Of a DNA stretch of 64,000 bases, positions 51,898 through 62,142 are shown piece after piece. Under the pieces are notes generated by a model. It had not been told where the DNA came from. It saw only the letters and a program-made list of their open reading frames with translations, and did no database searches. A program made the translations under genes and the position numbers. Each line of letters starts with the position of its first letter. Positions within the stretch are counted from its first letter, which is position 1. Source of the stretch: Cladocopium goreaui (lineage: Eukaryota; Sar; Dinophyceae; Suessiales; Symbiodiniaceae); the NCBI GenBank assembly GCA_947184155.2, contig CAMXCT020002713.1, positions 336,001-400,000 on the forward strand, written 5' to 3'.

Positions 51898-51934
51898 CCG
51901 GTGTGTCTGTCCAAAGACGTGACAGGTGCACTGG
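51898..51934 (+). ncRNA. covarying hairpin, copy 6 of 6, after the large gene
   Basis: Outer stem CCGGT/ACTGG, 2x2 internal loop, inner stem GT+CTGTC with GACAG+GT, loop CAAAGACGT. It has the only CTGTC/GACAG version, a two-sided change relative to CTGAC/GTCAG. It lies 205 bp after the last stop of the large gene. Confidence 0.85.
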
Positions 51935-53544
51935 TATGCAGTAGGGGACACAGCTCTTCCTCATTTATAATTGTTAGGTTCATGATGCTGTACATGCCTG
52001 GCCCCTACCTACTCAGATCTCTCAACAGTTGGTAGCCGCATTTGTAGTTGTGTGTGAGTGCCAACTTAGGCATAACAGATCGGGCAGCATGATTTCTCTT
52101 TGCACTAGTTTTCAGAATGTGTTGTCCAGTCGAGAGCTTAGACTATACTAAGGTCGCCTCCACCATGAAGCCTATTGCACGAGCGCACGCTCTCGCAGCC
52201 TTTGCCTGACAATCATCGATGGGTAATGAAACTATTGTTATTCTCCCCAGACTTAGTCTTGACGAGACACCCACTTTCCCACCCTTCCCACTAGTTAAGG
52301 TATCTGAATTCGTTGACTAATCCCTAGGTTTTGCCCTTAGCAGAGCTACATTAGGTGTTGGTGCCTTGTTATCTAGTTCTGGTTTTTGTTGCCTGTTCCC
52401 TGCCTGACGTGGCCCTCCCTCCCCCTCGGATGGTCCTCTTCGGCGCCTTGGCCCAGGTTTTACTGGTCCCTCCCTCTGGGTATCGTTGCTTCCGGCGACG
52501 GCCTGGTTGCCTTGCCTCTGTGCGTGGAGTGTTTGTTGCGCATTGTCTCCCCTCCTCATCATGTCTCATGGCAACAAAGGCCTTTGGCCCTGTGTGGGGA
52601 TCTTTCCCTCTACACCATGCTTCATGTGTTGTTGGGGGCTGTGTGCTCCCTCACTGAGGTATTCATCATAGTATGATCTTTGGCCCCTTTTTGAACTCCG
52701 CTAAGGCACGTTTGTACCCCTTCTGGTGCGGGTGTGTCCTTTCTCACTCTGTCCTCTGCTGCCTCCTGGCTCCTCTCCTCGCTTTCTCTGTGTGGCTTGT
52801 GGCGTTGTGTGTGTTGTGCTTTGGCCGCTCCCCCCTTTGTGCTTCCCCCCATGATGGCAGTTTTCTTTTGGCTGGCTCTTTGTCGTTTTGCTTCACCTGT
52901 TGCCTGGATACCGAGGTTACCGCTCTACATCATAACTTTTCGTTTCACCTTTGCTACATGAGACTCATCTGGTAGTGACTAAGGATTTGTCCGAGGTGGG
53001 GCGTTTTTGTCACCGTCCCCCCCTCTCCTTGTTTCCCCTTTGAATTCGTTTGTTGTTTGGTTTGGTTGAGTCTTGTGGCTCTTTCTTTGGCTGTATTGGG
53101 AAGGGCCCTTCTCGCTCTGTTTTGTTTCTGCGTTTTTTCCGAGAGGGGCGGTAGATTCCCGGTAGAGCCATGGAGTAGGCTGCACTGCAGTGAGCTCTAC
53201 TGGCGCTGTCCAGTTGTGCTTCCTGCTGTTCAGTCTGGAGCGCCCGAGTGCAGCAAAGCCTGCCCACATGGTTCGTTGTGCGGATATTCTGTACTGCCCT
53301 GGCAATGGCCCACTCGGTGGGAGAGAGTGGCCTCGTCTGGAAAACACAGCTAACATACGGTGCATCTGGTCCTCTCCGCAGGACTTGCTGGGACGATGAC
53401 GCCTAGTGACTCCTGTGTGAGACCTAGTGCTGACGCAGTGAACCACTTCAACCTTCATAGTTTAGGGGAACGAGTTTGACAGCAATGCGAATGCGACTTT
53501 TGCATACATAGCGGCAGTATCATACTGGAAGTGCTCACGAGCCC
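51935..53544. other. pyrimidine-rich spacer without a supported gene
   Basis: The plus strand is C/T-rich between about 52370 and 53060, similar to the leader at 42370-43010. A perfect palindrome CAAAGGCCTTTG lies near 52575. The open frames give Cys/Leu-rich strings expected from C/T-rich DNA, and I do not call them. Confidence 0.5.
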
Positions 53545-53907
53545 ATGCTATGGTCGGAAGCTTCATCTGTCTGTCATGGCCGTATTGTGCCGGTTAGGCC
53601 TATAGCCACCTTTTTACCCACGGTCTTAGGGTCTTGGGCCTATTGCGCTCTGACGGTTCCTGCGAGTGCTCACACCATTTTGCAGGCTGTCAAGTGCTCT
53701 CCTCCCCACTTAGGGGGGGAAATAGATTACAATCCCTTGCGGTGGTGCATATTGACAGGAACAGACTGCCGTGCATACGCTGAACGATACAGAGTGAACA
53801 GCAGCGATGCGAAGTTGCTATTGACAAGACGTCCATACAGGCGGCCTTTGTCGTGTTACACATCAGTCTGCCTGCAATGTTGGATTCGCTTCTCTCTTCT
53901 CAGGTAA
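53545..53907 (+). CDS. hypothetical small ORF
   Basis: A 120-residue frame with an ATG start. It has a hydrophobic segment (LPTVLGSWAYCALTVPASAH) and a basic middle (RRPYRRPL). No domain and no leader hairpin are seen, so it may be chance. Confidence 0.2.
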   Translation: MLWSEASSVCHGRIVPVRPIATFLPTVLGSWAYCALTVPASAHTILQAVKCSPPHLGGEIDYNPLRWCILTGTDCRAYAERYRVNSSDAKLLLTRRPYRRPLSCYTSVCLQCWIRFSLLR

Positions 53908-54090
53908 GACAGTCTGGACGATCGTGTACTATACTCTATGCACTGCCGCAATTAATTAGTTTGCATGTTTTTGAGGATGATACAGTGGCTTAGGTCACTG
54001 TATCCAAGGCAAATCTCATGTTTTGGTTTTGGTTTTTTGTTGGGCCCTGCCCCGTTCTTTGTTGCTTCGCTGTTTTGCTTTGTGGCGAAA

Positions 54091-54115
54091 CGCAAATCTG
54101 GCTGGGGGATTTGCG
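54091..54115 (+). promoter_or_regulatory. hairpin with TGGCTGGGG loop, copy 2
   Basis: A perfect 8-bp stem (CGCAAATC with GATTTGCG) closes the nine-base loop TGGCTGGGG. A 2x2 internal loop and a weaker outer stem (GGCGA with TCGTT) continue it. The stem shares nothing with the 38946 copy but the loop is identical. Confidence 0.65.
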
Positions 54116-54601
54116 GGTCGTTTTTGGTTGCGTGATGATTTGCCAGAGTTTTTGGACCACACGTGTCCTATACTTTACTGCTTTTCACCGCTTACGCAAT
54201 TGTAAGGACCGTGCCTAGTGCGATCGGCCAAATCGGAGAAAAAAAAGGAAAGAAGGCACAGGAGACAAAATGGCAAAGCGACAACAAAACCGAGGGAAGA
54301 GAAGAAGGAAGGGGAGGGTCGGCCGAATGGACAACACAGAAACCGAGTCTTTGAGGCTGAAGTGCTGCCATACTGTCTGGCTTTGACTTCCTGGGCACGT
54401 CTTGAAGACCGCCACCTGGTAATCTTCATCAGCAAGGATGGAGGAAGACACAGTTGGACTCAAAGCATGCACGTTGGATGAGAGTGTCCCCACTTCAGGA
54501 GAGTGCCCACAGCCAGCAATTCGGCCGATGGGCCTTCTCGCCTCGACTTTGACCTGTGCATCCGACTGGGTGCAGGCACTGTGCTTTGATGGGACGGCGA
54601 G

Positions 54602-55039
54602 GTGGTTGAATGTCCACTTGGGGTGGTGATGGCTACCCCGACCTACTCAAAGCGTAGTTGGAAAAAGGGTTGCTTTGGTCTGTTGAGTGCATTTTCCATG
54701 AGAGTTTTCGATGCGAGGTTCTTTTTTGTTTTGTGGCGGCGTATTCATAGATTTGTAAAATTTGTGCCTACGATTTTTTTGACACAGATGGCATTCATGA
54801 GAACGCCCGAACGCGCGTGGAAGCCGGAATTGGAATCAGTTCTTTGGTTTGATTGGGATCGCGCGCTTTCGCGTCGCACAGTTTGTTTGAGTTTTCACAA
54901 GACAACCGCACTTGCATGTTGTGCTTTGTGTTTAGGCCGCACTTTTTGGAAATTGTTGGAAGATAAACAATTTTCTGCTTTAGTAGATGATGCTTTATCT
55001 GTAAATCGTTTCCCCGTGCGAAGTTGCACGGTGGTGTAA
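54602..55039 (+). CDS. hypothetical basic protein
   Basis: The frame runs to 55039. The likely ATG is 54629 (MATPTYSKRSWKKGC). It encodes about 136 residues with a hydrophobic-aromatic middle (RVFDARFFFVLWRRIHRFVK) and a Cys-containing C-terminus. No domain is recognised. A 38-bp piece of it (about 54876-54913) recurs at 55450-55488. Confidence 0.4.
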   Translation: MVECPLGVVMATPTYSKRSWKKGCFGLLSAFSMRVFDARFFFVLWRRIHRFVKFVPTIFLTQMAFMRTPERAWKPELESVLWFDWDRALSRRTVCLSFHKTTALACCALCLGRTFWKLLEDKQFSALVDDALSVNRFPVRSCTVV

Positions 55040-55443
55040 CTGAACGTAGTGCGACGCGGTTGTTGTTACGTGTTGTTTGTGCACCTTTGTTGCGGTTGAA
55101 TTGTTTTCGCGGCTGTTGTCAAGTGTGAACTGTTTTCGGTTTGCGAAATCGTCGCCGTTGTCAAATCTGTGAAAACTCTGTTTAGTTTCAGTTTTTGTGT
55201 TTCCCTAAAACTGGTGGAAACGAACAACTAAACAGACCCGTTGTTTTTTAAGTTACAGAGTTCCGAAGGAAGAGTCTGAATATTTGTTGTGTGGGTTGCC
55301 ATTCTGATGTCAAGTAACATGGGGGCGCATGTGCTCCCACCCTTGTCCCACCCGCACATTCTTCCATGTCTCTTTCTCTTCTTTCTGGTCTAACCCTAGC
55401 AGTTTGTTGATGGCACCTGGGATATACCCCTGGGAGCCTGCGC

Positions 55444-55500
55444 TTTGACACACAGTTTGTTTGAGTTTTCACAAGACAACCGCACTTTGTTGGAAGATAA
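55444..55500. repeat. partial duplicate of the 54.9-kb ORF
   Basis: CACAGTTTGTTTGAGTTTTC followed by ACAAGACAACCGCACTT is shared with 54876-54913. The words after it (GTTGGAAGATAA) match the ORF further downstream with a deletion. It is a fragmentary copy. Confidence 0.7.
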
Positions 55501-55856
55501 GACGTGGGTTTATAAATTTGGATTGCGCCAAAGGGGCAACATAAACAAAACCACAAAATCACCGTGACTCCAAACCCGCAGCTAAACGGGACAATCATTG
55601 TTTTGTGTTTGTTTTCGGTGCATTTGGACGTTGTGATTTGAGCAAATGTTGTGTTTTTTTTTATTTTCCGGTTTGTGTGTGTGTTTTTTGTATTGCATGT
55701 GGGTTGTGGCACAAGGGATATTTACTTTATTTGTTTTGCAAAGCAGTGCGAAATTCGTAATCATGTTGTTTTTCCACCCTGGATTTTTTAGTTTCAATTC
55801 GTCCATCTGCGCGCCCATTGATGCCGTGACATTGAACATCCAGATTTCGCAGAACA

Positions 55857-56516
55857 TTGACATGGCGTGCAAACGCTGATTTCAACACTGGTTTGTTAGG
55901 TACATTTTGGGAAAACAACAAAAAATGTTGCAGTACTTTATTGCAAGAGTCTAGGTGGTTGTCACAGAAACACCGCCACATGCGGAAACAAAAACCACAT
56001 ACAATCACCAAACCATTGTTCAGTTGGGACACATCACCAGAAACAATGGTTTGTGTGCATGCCAGAATTGTACGTGGGCAATTTTTGAAGGGGCACTGTC
56101 TCTCGAATTGTGCGAAATGTCACATGTGTGACGTGGATTTAAGTATGGCGAAAAATGTGTTATGCATTGACCCGACGTGTCCAAAACAAGGCAAGGAATT
56201 GTGTTTGTCCGAATCATCAATGTTTCGGTCAACATTTTGGTCATTTTTGAATTGGGGTTTTGAATATTGCTGGCATCTTACTATCCAATGCGTTGCCCGC
56301 CAATACTTGTTGTTTCAGAATGCATTCAAAACACATGTGGTGATTCATTGTTGCACAAATCATTATGTTTGTTCCATGAAATGTTCGTTTTTTTCCAAAT
56401 CATGGTCGTGGCAACTGTGGAAAAATCAATTCAACAACTATTGTGCCAATCATGTTGCAATTTTTTGTGTGCAGGCCAAATTTCGGATTTGCACCAATGA
56501 GTCTTTGATGCAATGA
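55857..56516 (+). CDS. possible Cys/Trp-rich ORF
   Basis: A 219-residue frame with an ATG start (MTWRANADFN) in otherwise AT-rich DNA. It has a Cys cluster (CLSNCAKCHMCDVDLSMAKN) and more Cys/His after it, which could bind metal, but the spacing fits no family I can name. Coding is plausible because of length only. Confidence 0.3.
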   Translation: MTWRANADFNTGLLGTFWENNKKCCSTLLQESRWLSQKHRHMRKQKPHTITKPLFSWDTSPETMVCVHARIVRGQFLKGHCLSNCAKCHMCDVDLSMAKNVLCIDPTCPKQGKELCLSESSMFRSTFWSFLNWGFEYCWHLTIQCVARQYLLFQNAFKTHVVIHCCTNHYVCSMKCSFFSKSWSWQLWKNQFNNYCANHVAIFCVQAKFRICTNESLMQ

Positions 56517-56770
56517 ATGATGAGTTCCTTTGCAGATTGTCGACCCCAACATGTTGGACACAAATTGTTGATTCCGCCCACCTAATCAGACAAAATTTAT
56601 TTTCTATGATTTTCTTACTTTGACAACACATAGGAACTTCAACAAACAAATGTAATTATTTGATTTTCGGTTGAAATTATTGCAGCATTTTGTATCTACA
56701 GCACGTCGGAACCCATAAACTCAACTGACGAAGCGTCCTCATCCTTGAATTGATTTTTTTCGAATGAAAA

Positions 56771-58140
56771 AACATGGAACATACAATTTGAAATCTGTGG
56801 GTCCGAGGTGGTTGAATCAATAAGGCCGCGATCCGTTGCGCCCCTGCATGAACATTATGATTCGTGTGGGCCTTGGTGGGGCCAGACAAAAAACTTGTGA
56901 ACGTATGTAAGAGCAGATTGCAACTATTGCGAACTTCAAACACATTCTATGCATGCGGGGTTTCGCAGGTTGCCTTGGATCCTTGTTTTTTTTCCATGTG
57001 GTGTTTGGTAATGTAGACTGTGCACAAATTCGACAAAAATATGACACATGTTTTCCATCATGAAAACAGTTTCTTGTAGCACATGTGTTGGATCAACAGC
57101 ACAAACAGACCAAATGTGAAGAACTGTCAGGGAGGCAGTCTGACAAATCGCGCTTGAATATTGATGCGCCACCACCGGTGCTATTTTGGGTTTGCTTCAA
57201 CAACCAAATGCTTCGCTAGACTTCTCAGATGGCCCAAGGGGCCAGTGTGCGTTGACATTTTGTTACTCAGGTTGCCGGTGCCATTGCATTCTTTGGAAAG
57301 ACCAAAGCACAGCCCAAACAGTTTTCAGGCTTCGGGTGGGAGCAAACACCCGATGGGTTGATTTTGAGGCCTCCCCAGATCAGATGGTCAGAACGTGGAA
57401 ATTTGTGTTGAAAAGAAAAAGTGAATTTAGGTGCAACAAAGGGGGTAGATTCTGGGGTAGATCATTTTGGTCAGTTGAATTTCTGGGAACGACCCAACCT
57501 TTTGGGATCCGGGAGGCCCGATTCGGACAAAAAAAAATGATTGAGTAAGGGGATTTGGAACATAGAATTTGAAATCTGTGGATCCGAGGTGGTTGAATCA
57601 ATATGGCCGCGATCCGTTGCGCCTTTGCATGATCAACATGATTCGTGTGGGCCCTGGTGGGGCCGGACGAAAAACTTGTGAAACTACGTGAGAGCAGGCC
57701 GTTTGATGCAGACTGCAATTATTGCGAACTTCAAACACATTCTATGCATGCGGGTTTTCACATGTTGCCTTGGATCTTTGTTTTTTCTGAACGCAGTGCT
57801 TGGTAATGTAGACTGTGCACAATTTTGACAAACATATGACACATGTTTTCCATCATGAAAACAGTTTCTTGTAGCACATGTGTTGGATCAACACAAACAG
57901 ACCAAATGTGAAGAACTGTCAGGGAGGCAGTCTGACAAATCGCGCTTGAATATTGGTGCGCCACCACCGGTGCTATTTTGGGTTTGCTTCAACAACCAAA
58001 TGCTTCCCTAGACTTCTCAGAGGGCCCAAGTGGTCAGTGTGCGTCACATTTTGTTACTCAGGCTGCCGGTGCCATTGCATTCTTTGGAAGGACCAAAGCG
58101 GAGCCTGAAGAGACTTCAGGCCCTGGTGTTGGAGCAAACA
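56771..58140. repeat. diverged tandem duplication of about 790 bp
   Basis: Unit 1 (about 56771-57560) and unit 2 (about 57558-58140) share long stretches, for example GGCCGCGATCCGTTGCGCC, TTGTAGCACATGTGTTGGAT and TTTTGGGTTTGCTTCAACAA. Unit 1 has about 200 extra bp near 57330-57540. No gene is supported in either unit. Confidence 0.85.
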
Positions 58141-58390
58141 CCCATTTTGAGGCCTCAAATGCATAAACACACACGCACAGCGGAAATGAAATTTGACAAG
58201 AAGGAGGGCTAGTGTGAAGAGACAGAGGGTGTAGGAGCAAATGCCTACCAGAAGGGTATGGGTGCTGAGGGCAATGGAATTTCATCCTGCAACGGGCCTG
58301 AATGGCACCCAAACCAGGAAAAACAACCAAAGATATATAGAAGTGGACTCCTCATTACGTAATCAATCGTAATCATATACTTCATCATTG

Positions 58391-59039
58391 CTACGTGGCG
58401 CAATGAACCGACGGCATCAAGAGCACCCAAGGTTTGTTGGTTTCGCTTCCCTTGAATTGAGTGCCATTTTGGGTGATCGTGGTTAGTCGTTTTTCCTTTT
58501 CTGTTTTCCATCTGTCTTCCCGGTGAGGTCTCATGTCGTATCGACCCTCTTTGATCCCTTCAACATTCACTGCCATACTGGCCATATTTTGATAAAAGAA
58601 CACTTTGATTCCAGTAATTTCCAGAATTTTAGCCTCCATACTTCGGGTGAACATCATTTCTAAGCTGCTACGACCTGCTACGACCTGCGAGGCCGTCCTT
58701 CGAGAGGTTGAAAGTGGGGAGAGAGAGTCCCAGAGCGTGTCGAGTCTGTGTGGGCAGTTGAAAAACAGCGGCTACACACAGGTGCCGCACGGCCCACAGA
58801 TCGGCAGATGCTTTAGAATTTGGGTCTTTTTTTTTCGGGTAGCTTTGGACGCTTAGGTTGTTGATCTTGATTTTTGACGCTTCCATTCTCAAACCGCAGA
58901 GTTTGTCATCGATCAGGGCCACCCTAGCCTTCTTTGTATGATTTTTTATGTCTGAGACCTTAACCCCCCCAAAGTAGAAGCACATATGTACATAATTCAC
59001 ATCATCCATAACAGCATCTTTGCAAATCTGAAAAGCCAA
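58391..59039 (-). CDS. two adjoining minus-strand frames, possible gene fragment
   Basis: The frame 58668-59039 (MAFQICKDAVMDDVNYVHMC, then KARVALIDDKLCGLRMEASK) and the frame 58391-58657 (TRSMEAKILEITGIKVFF) read as plausible protein and lie head to tail. An intron or frameshift would have to join them near 58660. No domain is recognised. They could be a decayed mobile-element protein. Confidence 0.3.
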
Positions 59040-59114
59040 GGATGATCAATCCGTTCAGTCACAGGGTTCAGAGAGAGTGCCTGCCGCGTTGTACAGTCCA
59101 CCATACATTTTCAA

Positions 59115-59520
59115 CACACAGACACACACACACACACACGAATACGTAATCACAAACACATGTTATCATATTATTATAGGTACAATCATGTTCTATGTGC
59201 CCAAATCTGCATTGGTATTCGTATCCGTATCTGTCTGTGTGTATGTGACGCATTTGCGTATTTGTGTATGTGTGCATGTGTGTGTGTGTGTATGTATGTC
59301 TGTGTACGTGTACGTGCGTACGTGCGTACGTGCGTACGTGCGTACGTGCGTACGTGCGTACGTGCGTACGTGCGTATGTGCGTACGTGTGTACGTGTGTA
59401 CGTGTGTAAGTATGCATGGATGCATGGATGCATGGATGCATGGATGCATGGATGCATGGATGCATGGATGCATGGATGCAGGATGGATGGATGGATGGAT
59501 GGATGGATGGATGGATGTTT
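59115..59520. repeat. compound microsatellites
   Basis: In order: (CA)n near 59118-59140, (TG)n near 59265-59295, an eight-base GTACGTGC array (59308-59395), ATGGATGC units (59410-59478) and GGAT units (59480-59516). Open frames through them on both strands are repeat artefacts. Confidence 0.95.
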
Positions 59521-59799
59521 GCCGTCCGTTTGCAGTTGTTGGTTGTTTGGGTGTGTGGGGGTGTGGCGTCGGGGCGGTGGGGAGTTTTTGGGCTGGCTGT
59601 TGTTGTTCTGCTTGCTGTGTCGGGCAGCGCCGCCTTTGCACGTCGTCGCTGCCCCTGACGAGTAGCGTGCATTGGTGACGAATTGCAGCCTTATTCGCTG
59701 TCTTTTAAGGGCAGCGTAAGGGTCTTAGTACTTGTGCAGGGGACTGACTGCATGGGGAAGCGCTTGGACGTTTGTGGTCCGTTTGCAGTTGTTGGTTGA

Positions 59800-59989
59800 T
59801 TGGTTGGTATGTGTGTATGTGTGTATATGGATACGTGTGTATGCGGGTATATGAGTATGTATGTATCTAGATATGTGCGTATGTGTTTGTTGATGTCTTT
59901 ATGTAAATGCGTATATGTCCATTATGTATATATATATATACATATGTGTATATATATATGTATATATATATATACATATGTATTTATAT

Positions 59990-60044
<55 letters not shown>

Positions 60045-60045
60045 T
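59800..60045. repeat. (TATG)n, (TA)n and (GATA)n microsatellites
   Basis: Imperfect TGTGTATG and TATA runs from about 59800 lead into a (GATA)n block at about 59991-60043. Confidence 0.95.
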
Positions 60046-60850
60046 AATATACACATTCATATCCACGTGGATAGATGCTAGCTGAAATACAGATTCAATA
60101 CTCTGAGGCCCATAGAAATAGCTGCAAGTGACTTGGAGAGTCGATAGCCTTAGTGAGTCCGGCACTGGAATTGCCTTCGGCCAGGATTATTTGGCGCAGC
60201 AGATTCGTAACTATCTGGCAGGTGAGAGTCGGAATCAGGCTGTGTGGGCGATTGTGTTTTGTGAGCCTGTGGCAGTAGCACGAGATGCATGTTCAAATGG
60301 CAGTTGAAGTTGAAGGACGAGGGAAAGATGATTTCAAATGCACTACTTCGACCTGTGGCCACATGGGGTCGCAGGATAAAATTCAGTCAGGTCATTTGTA
60401 GATTGTAGATGTTCTGAATGCCACTCTGAATGTCTCATAGGTCCCCAGCTTTGAATGCTGAAAAACACTGGGGGACCCCTTCACATCATAGCCTCCCGTA
60501 GTCTCTGGAACTCATAGCTTCATCTATTCTTGGGGCGGGATTTGCTAAATTCGAGTTGGCTATTGTGGGTGGCAAGTCATCTTATTTCATGGCCGACTGC
60601 AGGTGCTGGAAGCCTTAGATCTTCGATTGTTGGCATGTCACCATGTGCTGCTGGAAGATCTGTCAGAAGATCTCTTGGAGGCCAGCGGGTCTCGGCAGAT
60701 GATAGCAGATGGCAGATGTCCACAGATTCTTCGCAAAAACAATATAGCAGCAAGAGACGCCAAACAGGGTCGGGGTAGGAAGTCATTGTACCAGGTGCAA
60801 GCAACAGTATCTATGGAACAGTAACAGATCAGGTGAGACAGTATATATTT
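60046..60850. other. no supported gene
   Basis: Short frames on both strands (for example 60530-60778 plus) lack domains and splice context. Confidence 0.4.
60440..60477. other. long-armed inverted repeat
   Basis: GGTCCCCAG pairs with CTGGGGGACC (9 bp plus one bulged G) around a 19-base loop. Single copy in the window. Role unknown. Confidence 0.45.
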
Positions 60851-60884
60851 GTTTGGGGCGCAAGAAGCAACGCTGTCTACTCAT

Positions 60885-61325
60885 CAGGACCTCATACCAG
60901 AACCTAATACCAGGACATCTAAGAGAATTTCAAAAGATTGTCAAAGAAGGACCTTCTATATCTCACAAGATCCTCATAGAAGAACTTTCTATGAACATCC
61001 GAGAAGAACTTTCATACAAGCACCAATGCAGAGCATCTTCAAGATCTTACTGCAAGGACCTCTTGAGGCTGATTTAAACAGGATCTCCACAAGCTCTTCT
61101 CACAAGGACCTGTCCGAGATAATGCTAGCCTCTTAGAAAGGATTTCACCAAGATCCCCACAGGATCTTGTCACAAGGACCTGTACAAGATCATGCAAGAT
61201 GGCATTTCACCAGGATCTCCACAAGATCTTCTCATAAGGACCTGTGCAAGATCATGCAAGGACCTCTTTGTGGATTTCAGCAGGATCTTCGCAAGATCTT
61301 CTCACAAGGACCTCTACAAAGTCAT
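60885..61325. repeat. degenerate repeat with AAGGACCT and AAGATCTTCT words
   Basis: Some eight to ten imperfect units of about 45-60 bp contain AGGATCTCCACAAGATCTTC and TCACAAGGACCTGTGCAAGA. The same family reappears at 61965-62130. Confidence 0.75.
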
Positions 61326-61684
61326 CCCGCCGGGTGGGTAATTGAACGTGGCGGCGTTGCCTTTTTAATGTTTGTGGATTCTGTGTCGTTTTGCGTTTTG
61401 CAATGGATTTCATTTCTTTTTGTCAAGTTTGCGTCTCATTTCCATTGGTTTTATTGCTTTTCTGTGCGCGGGCCATCAAATTTTGACATTTCACACCCAG
61501 AAAAGTACTCTATTTTTTGGGGTCATTTCACAAGGTGACAGTGGGGCCATAGTTTTTGCACATGAAAGCGGCGATTTTTTTTGCAGAGCTGGTGACATCA
61601 GTGTGGTCACATCTGTGCCAAGGTCTTGCCAGTCAGAGACATGAGGATATTTCCGTGTTTCAGGGATTCCCAGCGCCATTGGGA
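61326..61684. other. no supported gene
   Basis: T-rich DNA with one 123-residue open frame that runs in from the repeat. No domain seen. Confidence 0.4.
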
Positions 61685-61810
61685 TGCTAACGTAGCTGGA
61701 AGTTGATAGACAAGATAACAATGTACTTGGAAGATGTCTTACACGGGATGCTAACGTAGTTGGAAGTTAATACTGTAAACGAGATAACAACGTAGTTGGA
61801 AGATAACTTA
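61685..61810. repeat. three units with AACGTAGTTGGAAG
   Basis: GATGCTAACGTAGYTGGAAG units recur at about 61684 and 61748, with a partial third near 61788, each followed by GATAACA-like sequence. Confidence 0.7.
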
Positions 61811-62142
61811 CAAGAGATGCTCACCCACCCCGTGCAAGATGTTAGAGAAGCCAATAACGCACCAAGGACAATGATACCCCACCCCACCTTACCCACCCCA
61901 CCCCAAGATGTTAGACAATCAAAATAGTGACAGCTACACGTTCGGTTGTCCACCCGGAGGCAAAATCATGCAAGGACCTCTTAGAGGGTTTCATCAGGAT
62001 CTTCACAGCACCTTCTCATACGGACCTTTACAACACCTTGGTCAAGATCTTCATATATTAGGGACTGCACCATCAAACTCTTGCAAGATCGTCATAGAAG
62101 GACCTGATCAGATCTCTTTACCAGGATCTCACAGAATCAAAA

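Noticed and set aside
52317..52975. Several 60-100 codon frames in C/T-rich DNA.
   Set aside because: Their compositions (Leu/Cys/Pro/Ser or Arg/Gly/Gln) simply mirror the pyrimidine bias. There is no domain and no start context.
59068..59678. Arg/Thr/His-rich and Cys/Val-rich open frames.
   Set aside because: They arise from GTACGTGC, ATGGATGC and GGAT microsatellites.
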